Assembly: GCA_037962975.1 (NCBI GenBank)
Contig: CM075669.1
Location: forward strand, 193,200,501-193,264,500
Direction: 5' to 3'
Source: Clitoria ternatea
Lineage: Eukaryota; Streptophyta; Magnoliopsida; Fabales; Fabaceae
DNA length: 64,000 bases
Part shown: positions 57,178 to 64,000 of the stretch, in pieces
How positions within the stretch are numbered: the first letter of the stretch is position 1
How the letters are laid out: each line of letters starts with the position of its first letter
Made by a program: the position numbers and the translations under genes
Notes under the pieces: generated by a model
What the model saw: only the letters and a program-made list of their open reading frames with translations
The model's database searches: none
What the model was told of the DNA's origin: nothing

Positions 57178-59791
57178 TGTAACACCCTAATTATTTACAA
57201 CTAATAAATCTCAAAATATGAGAAAATTTTTCACAAAAACAGTCATGTAACATTTGATGTAGAAGGGAACAGGCAATGGGGAAAACTAAGAACATTCACG
57301 CGCATAAAGCAACCTACGGGGAAGCTAAGAACTGGGCCGGCTCAATGGGTTTATCGTAGTACATCAACACTGGGGCGGATTGCACAACACCGTTAGTTCG
57401 CTCAGACGGGGTCTTACACCGTCCAGGCGGGGTATAGTAACGCAGCAGCGGATAGAGGAGATTTCACAACGAGGCTTCCCTTCGATTAATACTGGTCACT
57501 CAACAGGAGGAATAGATAAGGGAAATATGTTAATACATTCACACGCGTAGCATTTGGAGGAAAGGCTAAGTTAGAATCATCCTACTTGGCTAGGCGGGGT
57601 ATATTTATCTTGGGCGGGCTGTCCTGGTTACTTGGGCGAGGTATGACACCGCCTAAACGAAATCTACATAACGCCTTCTTAACACAACTACAAGGTAATT
57701 TCCTCCATCGGGTATGGACAGGGGATTCACTAAGTAAATCCTTACACTTGCCTTTCACTCAGAAAAATGATAAGTTACAGGGTGCATATACGTTAGTAGG
57801 ATGTGGAGAAGGAAGAGTTTGAACCTATTCCGCCCAACTCAACTAATTATAACAACGCCTGGGCGGACTTAGCCATGACGCCCAAATCCGGGTTACGTCA
57901 GTATCACAACGGATAGGAAAAGGATAATGGTTGATATCTCGCTCTAGTATTTACTCGCTTCGGCGTGAGTCCTCGCGCTTGGGCGAACTGCTCCCACACT
58001 TCGGGCGGGGTACGACTCCGCCCAACGTATCCGACATAAGTTTTCCTAAGACAATTCTCGGGTCATTCGGACTTAACTATAACCTGCTCAATCAGACTGT
58101 CCCTGCTTATCTATTAAAGCACAATTATGAGACAAGACAGCACATAACATCACACACACAAAACCATACATCCATATGTACATAAAAGTGTATATTAATA
58201 TTTACAATGCAAAGTCAGACTTCTTCTTGTTCATAAGGTTCTATTCATCACAAAACATTTACATCCGGCATGAGCCAGTCCGGGCTTCATCTAACAACAC
58301 TTAATGGAACCTTCGAAACGCATCAGCACTCCGCCCAGCATTCCGGCACTGCTTCTGATCCTCCTCACGAAAGATATTCACTGAAAATTGCCACTGCAGG
58401 GGTGAGCTTTTACATGTAAAATGATACTCACAGACTCGGTATCAGCGTCAGTACACGCTCCTGCTATCATTCAACCTTTCTCAAGTAACCAAGCTCACAC
58501 AATTCAACAATATTCGTAATACACATAATTCACAGAGTTTATTCCACATCAATATATATATATTCATGTATTCAAACCATACACATGCACATATACAAAT
58601 TTATACATCACCACAATCAGCCTTATTTCTATATGCATGCACGCGGATCCGACTCGGGAAAAGACTCTCAGTTACAGCCCCCTTTTTCTTTTGGCCCCTC
58701 GTCCCTCAGCTCTTACCAGGTGGCACCGGCCCCAACGGCGTCTCGAGACTCACTTCTCTAGCTCCAACGGCTACCACGAGCCCTATTGGGATCTAGCCAG
58801 GGTTGGTAACTGAAGGTCATTTCCCTTGGGGTTCTTGACCTTCCATGGGTCACCCCACTCTTACTCATGCAACTAACACATTTATCATTACACATCATCG
58901 CGCCATGAACACATTATCGTAGTCATCAATTAAGAATGGATATCTCCCATTATTCATCATCATTCAGTCAGTCACACCAGCGCATGATACAATCGATCAT
59001 CAGACTAACAGCATTGAGCAACTCAATTAAGGACATGCACATACATACTTTTCACAGAAACAACGAAATAGATCCATCATTATCATCCACAATCAGACCA
59101 CGCCATTGCCACGAAGATCACTATCAAAATCTCAAATCATGCATCAGTTTCAGTAATTGTAAACACATGCACACATGCACAGCCTCAGTTCTAATGAATT
59201 ATAAAACATGCACACACACGCACTTGGCAGTACGTTCATCCGGTACCGTTCTTAGACCATGCATTCGACATGCAAGCGCCCCCTACCTTTAGAAGACTCC
59301 TCAGAAACCTTTTCCGTTCTTGCCGTTGGGTCCGATGTCCTTCTCCTGGTTCGTCCGGTCTTGCTTGGCTTTGTCGTATGCCGCGTCTGATTCTGTGATG
59401 GGTGTAGTCTGTTCTTCAGTACTGGAATCAAGATCTCCAGGAGCGAAGAGTGAGATGGAAGAAGAAGAAAGATGAAGACGAAGAGAGAAAACAGAGGATG
59501 AAGTGAAAGAGAAGAGAGTCTGAAGAATTGGCAAAAGTGTTCATCACTAAAGGCTCACGACATATATATATAAGTGTACAAGTGCATGCGCATAGCAAAA
59601 GAAGAGTGGGATGGGAGAGTGCGTGCCCGTCAGTCACGCGCACTCCACCTCATCCCCTGTCCGCCACCATTTTCTTTCTTTAATAGCTTAAACCCACTTA
59701 GTTAATGCAATTAACAGTTATTTCTAGTTGAAATCAAGTCTTAATGGTTCATTCTTTATTCAGCACTAAATTTTAAAACGGGGATGTTACA
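57178..59791 (-). repeat. 5' LTR, Tekay copy 2
   Basis: Carries the active promoter copy: on the minus strand a TATA box at about 59563-59573 followed by a pyrimidine-rich leader (plus-strand purines at 59450-59520). The CGCCC-type word block is at about 57355-58060. Confidence 0.95.
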
Positions 59792-59796
59792 GTAAA

Positions 59797-59842
59797 CATA
59801 TTTTATTTTTTAGGAGGAATTACACTTACTTGTTTTTTAGTG
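59797..59842 (+). pseudogene. petB: Plastid petB exon 2 fragment, right part
   Basis: Continues the cytochrome b6 frame across the Tekay insertion: NIFYFLGGITLTCFL. It ends at about 59842, where the LTR of the older Tekay element resumes (GATATGATGAATTTAACC). A stray GAT-like filler at the junction suggests end joining. Confidence 0.85.
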
Positions 59843-60753
59843 ATGATATGATGAATTTAACCAATTTGGCTGGAAATGAGTTTTGGCATGTTATGTTGTT
59901 TAATTTCCCACGTTTCTGCATTTCTACTGGTATTCTCGCTCAAGCGAGATGGGTTATCACTCAAGCAAGAATACCCCCTGCATGATATTTGGTCACTGGC
60001 CAAATCTCGCTCAGGCGAGAGTAGGTCTCGCTCAAGCGAGACTGCCCACGTATCAGGTGTTAGCCTCTGGAGGAAATTCGCTTAGGCGAGTTGGGTCTCG
60101 CCTGAGCGAGAGCGAGGGACTTTGCCACTGGACCAATTTTGCTTGAGCAAATGGCCATTGGAAGGTGGCACTCGCTCAAGCGAGTGAGCGTGGGTTGATT
60201 CTGGAAGAATTTCGCTCACGCCCGCTTGCCTCGCCCAAGCGAATCCTGTGGATCTCGCTTAAGCGAGATGGGGCTCGCTCAAGCGAGACGACCCCTGAAG
60301 CTCCTTTCTCTTTTTTCGCTCAGCCCGCTCTGTGACTCGCTCAAGCGTTCCACTAGGACTCGCTCAAGCGAGTGTGGTTCTCACTTGAGCGAGAGATGCC
60401 CTGGTTCTCCAAACTGCATTGCTTTGATTTTGTTTCATTTTCTTTACATTAAACCTTCATCCTAAACTAACTTATGAACCCTTTGGACATATTTTGAATT
60501 CATTAATCTTTATGATGTTTAACCTCTTGCACCCAATTATATAGCAGCAATTTTAAATGAATCTTCCGCTGTTTTCATTTGAGAATTCTCCATTAATTGT
60601 TTTCCATAACCTACCTTCTCATATCTTCATATATGAGACAGGTCATTTATAGATCCAGGGTAGTGACTGACAACTTCACCACTAATGTTTTTCATAAATT
60701 AATGATATTAAAATCACAAAAAAAAAATTTACCCCCATTTTCGGGGTGTCTCA
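59843..60753 (+). repeat. 3' LTR of older Tekay element, right part
   Basis: Collinear with about 40760-41671. Contains the sister snap-back array at 59934-60394 and ends GGGGTGTCTCA at 60753, followed by CATGG. Confidence 0.9.
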
Positions 60754-60758
60754 CATGG

Positions 60759-63018
60759 CATATCATTCGCTACTTATATGGAATGTTAGGGGTTCCAATA
60801 GGCAGGCCTAGTGGGAGGACGACCCAGTGTACGGGTAAATTGTTATTGTTCCCTAGTGATTCTGGGAATTACAAAGCTGCCCTTAGATTGGTGGCGAGGC
60901 ACCCTATATGACAGGCCCAGTGGGTAGGCGGCTTTATGATGAGCAAGTTACCTCGGTGTTCGATGGGGCATGGCTCTCTCAATGTGTGTTTGGGAGAGGC
61001 CCGTAGCACTTATGGCAAGTAAGGCCACGTAAGTAATCTATAAGTCACGGGGTGACTAGTGCTACAAATGGGCGATAGCGGTTTGGTACCAGTAAAATAT
61101 GATGTTAAGCATGCATAATTTGAGATATAAGTGTACACTTTTACTACTGCAATAGGGGCATAGTAGCACACCTATGCTTAACCCACACTTGATACGATAT
61201 TGTTTCCCACAGTCGGATTCGTAATTGTTATTGATTCCCTTGTGCATATGCATTAGCTATAAGAGCATTTGCATATAGCTGGAGATATGCCTAGTTGGTA
61301 GCCCGTGGTGGCGATGGATGATTGTTAAATAAAGAGGAAGGAAGTTGTGGTACTAACCTTGAATGTGTGATGACCTTTATTGAGAATGTCATGATTTTGA
61401 TGTGTGAGTTGTGAATATAATGATTTGGATATATATAATGTTAAAATGGAATGAGATGATGTGTGAATGAAGCTTATGATGCTTCTTGAGAAATATATGT
61501 TATGCACACGTGTATATGTTTCATCATAATGTATGATTTTGAATCATTTGGTATATGTTACTCACCTCCTAGTTGCCATTTTAAAGTTTGATGTAGGTAT
61601 GATGAAAATCCTACTCTTTTGGAGGGTGGGCAATTATGGAGGTAAATATGGAAAGAAAGTGTGAGCCTTGACCGACATCTTTTGTAAACCACTTGATATA
61701 TGTAGACTTTTATTTTGTATATGTTAATTGATTGGTCATGAATCTTGATTAGTGGGTCATGTGTAAAAATTAGACCTATGTGTTTGGAATGGCTAATTTT
61801 TAGTTATGACCCTAACAATGGGTGATATTGATTATGAATTGAAGGATTATATGCCGTGTTAATGGATGGATGTTGATACCATGAGGCTTATGTTTATAAC
61901 AATTCATATGAGTCTTGTGTATGAATGAGAATGTGAGTAGGGTGTTAGAATGTTTAATGAATGATTTTGGCATGAGCTATATGATGAATTTTCATGGTTT
62001 TATGCATAATAAAGGAACCAATGGGGTCAAAATGAGTTTTGTGAGATTTGAATGACATATAATGGCCCCAATGGCTTAGATGCATGATTTGTGATTTGTA
62101 GAAATTGGAATGGGCCAATTCTATTGAGAATAGGCCCTTGTGTTGCACAAAAATGTCTTAAAATAAGTGAAACGCATTTATGCTCTTAACTCTCTCGTTT
62201 TCGAGACTTTTTGAGTACGGCCGGTGGCCATACATCACAAATGATGTATATAAGTTGGTGTCAAATTTTGGTAGGCATTGGAATTCGTATGAGAAAGTTA
62301 GGGGGCTTAACAGTCCAAAAATATGACCTTTTCTGCATAAAATGGCCCCTGTGCTGTCATGAATTGATTCACAGCAGTGCATGAATTGATTCAAGACACA
62401 CTATTTTTACTGTTCCTGAATTTTGAGCAGTTAGAATCGATTTAAGCCCTCGCATGAATCAATTCAAAGCTCACTGGAATCACTGTTCATGAGGTCCAGG
62501 AACGTTTAAATCGATTCATGCGAGTTTGAATCGATTCAAAGGGCCCTGTTTTCACTGTTTGGACTCTAGAAGCGTCTGAATCAATTCAAGAGGTTATTGA
62601 ATCGATTCATGGCCCTGTTTTCACGTATTTTCCTCTATTTTAGGGTATGATTAGTATCATCTGGTCACGATATGATTATACAACAACATATGCATATGAT
62701 TAACACGTTTTAACAACTAAATGGGATACTCTTGAACCTTCCCTTATTTCCATTCACCCTTCATGAATTAATTGTGCACTTCCGCTATTCCTTGTTGACA
62801 ATCATGAGATTAATTGTCCAAGGTCCATTCTTGATTTAATCTATCCACCTTCTCATATCTTCATATATGAGATAAGTTATTTAAATGATCCGGGGTTACT
62901 TATTAAATATTTACCTCGTGGTTTCTTCTATTCTTTAATTACTTTAAAATCATGAAAAATTTACCCTCATTTTATTATTCGAATATTATCACTGAGGCCC
63001 TATAATTAGGGTGTTTCA
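60759..63018 (+). repeat. Solo LTR, right half
   Basis: Continues the LTR broken at 21089. No gene. Carries a cluster of TGAATCGATTCA-type palindromes at about 62350-62615 and ends GGGTGTTTCA at 63018, followed by CGCTC. Its general layout follows the LTR of the older Tekay element. Confidence 0.85.
62350..62615 (+). repeat. Cluster of GAATCGATTC palindromes
   Basis: About ten words of the type TGAATTGATTCA, AATCGATTCA and TGAATCAATTCA, including a perfect 16-base palindrome TTTGAATCGATTCAAA at 62525-62540. It lies at the same relative place in the LTR as the TCTCGCTCAAGCGAGA array in the related LTR. Confidence 0.8.
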
Positions 63019-63372
63019 CGCTCTAGTTGAGGTTTTCACGATAGCCAAATAGGATGTACATCCCAAATGACACAACTAATAACCTCCCCTATTCCTAAAC
63101 TTTATTTGGACCCGGGTATAGGGCCCCACTCGAAAGTGTGTGCAAATTGTAAGTGTAGTGTGTGGAGGAGCATCCAAACCTGTACCTTACCCATCCTTCA
63201 TAAAGAACAAACACAAAACAATAAAAATAAAGTCATTCACCCTAGGGTTAAACAATAACCACACATAAATATCGATAAAACATAAATGACGTAAATACAA
63301 ACAAGAAAGGTTAAATAATTAAGGACTAAACAAAATATGCGTTATCAATTTGATTGGCTTGACACTCAACGA
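63019..63372 (-). other. Tat/Ogre leader, outer part
   Basis: No gene. Joins 19404 when the solo LTR is removed. It is the untranslated region between the Tat primer site and ORF1 on the minus strand. Confidence 0.6.
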
Positions 63373-63390
63373 TCCCAAGTGGAGTCGCCA
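63373..63390 (-). other. Tat/Ogre primer binding site (tRNA-Arg type)
   Basis: The minus strand reads TGGCGACTCCACTTGGGA, close to the tRNA-Arg-complementary site (TGGCGACTCCGCTGGGGA type) typical of Ogre and related Tat elements. It lies two bases inside the LTR. Confidence 0.75.
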
Positions 63391-63392
63391 GC

Positions 63393-64000
63393 TGTCACGA
63401 CCGGAATCGCGACAAGAGGCCTTTGGTAAAAGGAAAGTGAAAAGGTTTCAAAATCCTTTAAAAAAACGGAGTCGCCACCAATATCTTTTTAAGGTGAAAT
63501 ATCAGGAAAAACCTTTTGTTAAGACACTGGTCATGAAAATGAGATTCTTAGATCCAAGAGTTGAATTACAGGGGGAAGGTATTAGCACCACATACAATCC
63601 ATCATAAGACGATTACCATAAATTGATCGTGCTTATTTTAAATAGCCGAAAAATTAATTTAACCTCTCAAACGACATGGACAGGGAAAAGGAAAATTTTA
63701 AAATAAGGTTAACAGGACATCTCGTCCAAACAAATCTTAAATCAAACATAAAAAGATAAAAAGATGGAAATAAAATAAAATAAATAAATAAATAAAAATA
63801 ATAAATATAGAAAAATAAAAAGGATGAATAAAATAAAAGATTCACCACAAAAAAAATATCTGTTAGCGACGGAAAGAATTGGTCGCTAATCAATGCAAAA
63901 ACCGTCACTAATAGGACTAGCGACGGTATTTCAGACGACGAAACAACTGTCGCTAAAACCTTTGTCGAAGATAGATTAGCGACCACAGAGACACCATCGC
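63393..64000 (-). repeat. Tat/Ogre 5' LTR, partial
   Basis: Starts TGTCACGACCGG on the plus strand and runs past the window edge. CGGAGTCGCCACCAAT at about 63468-63483 is a block I associate with Ogre LTRs. The end is occupied by a second DNA transposon end. A small minus-strand frame at 63654-63986 is not credible. Confidence 0.65.
63843..64000 (+). mobile_element. CACTA-like transposon end, partial
   Basis: CACCACAAAAAAAATATCTG resembles the CACTACAAGAAAA-type end with a few changes. It is followed by repeated TAGCGACGG and GTCGCTAA words, the subterminal pattern of a large family of plant CACTA elements and their small derivatives. The rest lies beyond the window. Confidence 0.55.

Larger units (their letters stand above)
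49809..59791 (-). mobile_element. Tekay-type LTR retrotransposon, copy 2, intact
   Basis: A complete 9983-bp chromovirus on the minus strand, of the same family as copy 1. LTRs are 49809-52422 and 57178-59791 (2614 bp each); I found no difference between them. The TSD is GTAAA at 49804-49808 and 59792-59796. The primer site is at 57163-57174 (minus strand TGGTATCAGAGC) and the purine tract at 52423-52440. Gag-Pol is uninterrupted. It has everything needed for autonomous transposition by inspection. It inserted in the plastid petB fragment within the 3' LTR of the older Tekay element. Confidence 0.96.
21090..60753 (+). mobile_element. Older Tekay-type retrotransposon, broken and twice invaded
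   Basis: A Ty3/gypsy chromovirus whose span is stretched to 39.7 kb by later insertions. Its TSD is CATGG at 21085-21089 and 60754-60758. The 5' LTR is 21090-22074 plus 38985-41671 (about 3.67 kb, split by Athila); the interior is 41672-46621; the 3' LTR is 46622 to about 49412 plus about 59843-60753 (split by plastid DNA and Tekay copy 2). LTRs start TGTAACATCC and end GGGGTGTCTCA. The primer site TGGTATCAGAG is at 41675-41685. Gag-pol carries many stops and frameshifts. Sister LTRs show numerous substitutions, so it is older than the elements inside it. Confidence 0.92.

Overview
The window is plant nuclear DNA and consists almost entirely of transposable elements stacked inside one another. 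I found no intact host gene, rRNA, tRNA or CRISPR array. The mix (Tat/Ogre with a tRNA-Arg-type primer site, Athila with a downstream env-like frame, several Tekay-type chromoviruses with 2.6-4 kb LTRs, a CACTA element with CACTAGT ends) points to a eudicot, most likely a legume; that is inference from element types, not from a diagnostic gene.

Stratigraphy, oldest to youngest, supported by target-site duplications (TSDs). (1) A decayed Tat/Ogre element on the minus strand frames the window: LTR 63393-64000, primer site 63373-63390, leader 63019-63372 plus 18626-19404, ORF1 split between 18372-18625 and about 7100-8313, gag 4746-6801, and an integrase remnant at 1-775. Its protease/RT part is absent; 783-4745 holds LTR-like and Athila-like debris instead. 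(2) A solo LTR (19410-21089 plus 60759-63018, TSD CGCTC) sits in the Tat leader. (3) A broken Tekay-type element (21090-60753, TSD CATGG) sits in that solo LTR. (4) An Athila element (22075-38979, minus strand, TSD ATGAG) sits in its 5' LTR. (5) A CACTA element (23063-27571) sits in the Athila 3' LTR and carries fragments of an F-box gene, a NOG1-type GTPase gene and a histone deacetylase gene, plus an Ulp1-type protease tail. (6) In the 3' LTR of the broken Tekay element lies a fragment of plastid petB (group II intron end plus exon 2), itself split by a second Tekay family: copy 2 at 49809-59791, minus strand, TSD GTAAA, with an uninterrupted 1474-residue Gag-Pol and no LTR difference that I saw. 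(7) Copy 1 of that family (8319-18366, plus strand, TSD TAAGC) is in the Tat ORF1; it has one nonsense codon and one LTR difference that I saw. Both copies are very young.

Most novel signal: the non-coding parts of several unrelated elements carry arrays of short snap-back words built on CGC-spacer-GCG: TCTCGCTCAAGCGAGA in the broken Tekay LTRs, CCTGACGCTACGCGTCAGG in Athila (LTRs and internal spacers), TGAATCGATTCA in the solo LTR and CGCCC-type words in the young Tekay LTRs. Stem arms change together, and one Athila word has its centre inverted between the two sister LTRs while the arms are unchanged. I know of no described function for these arrays.
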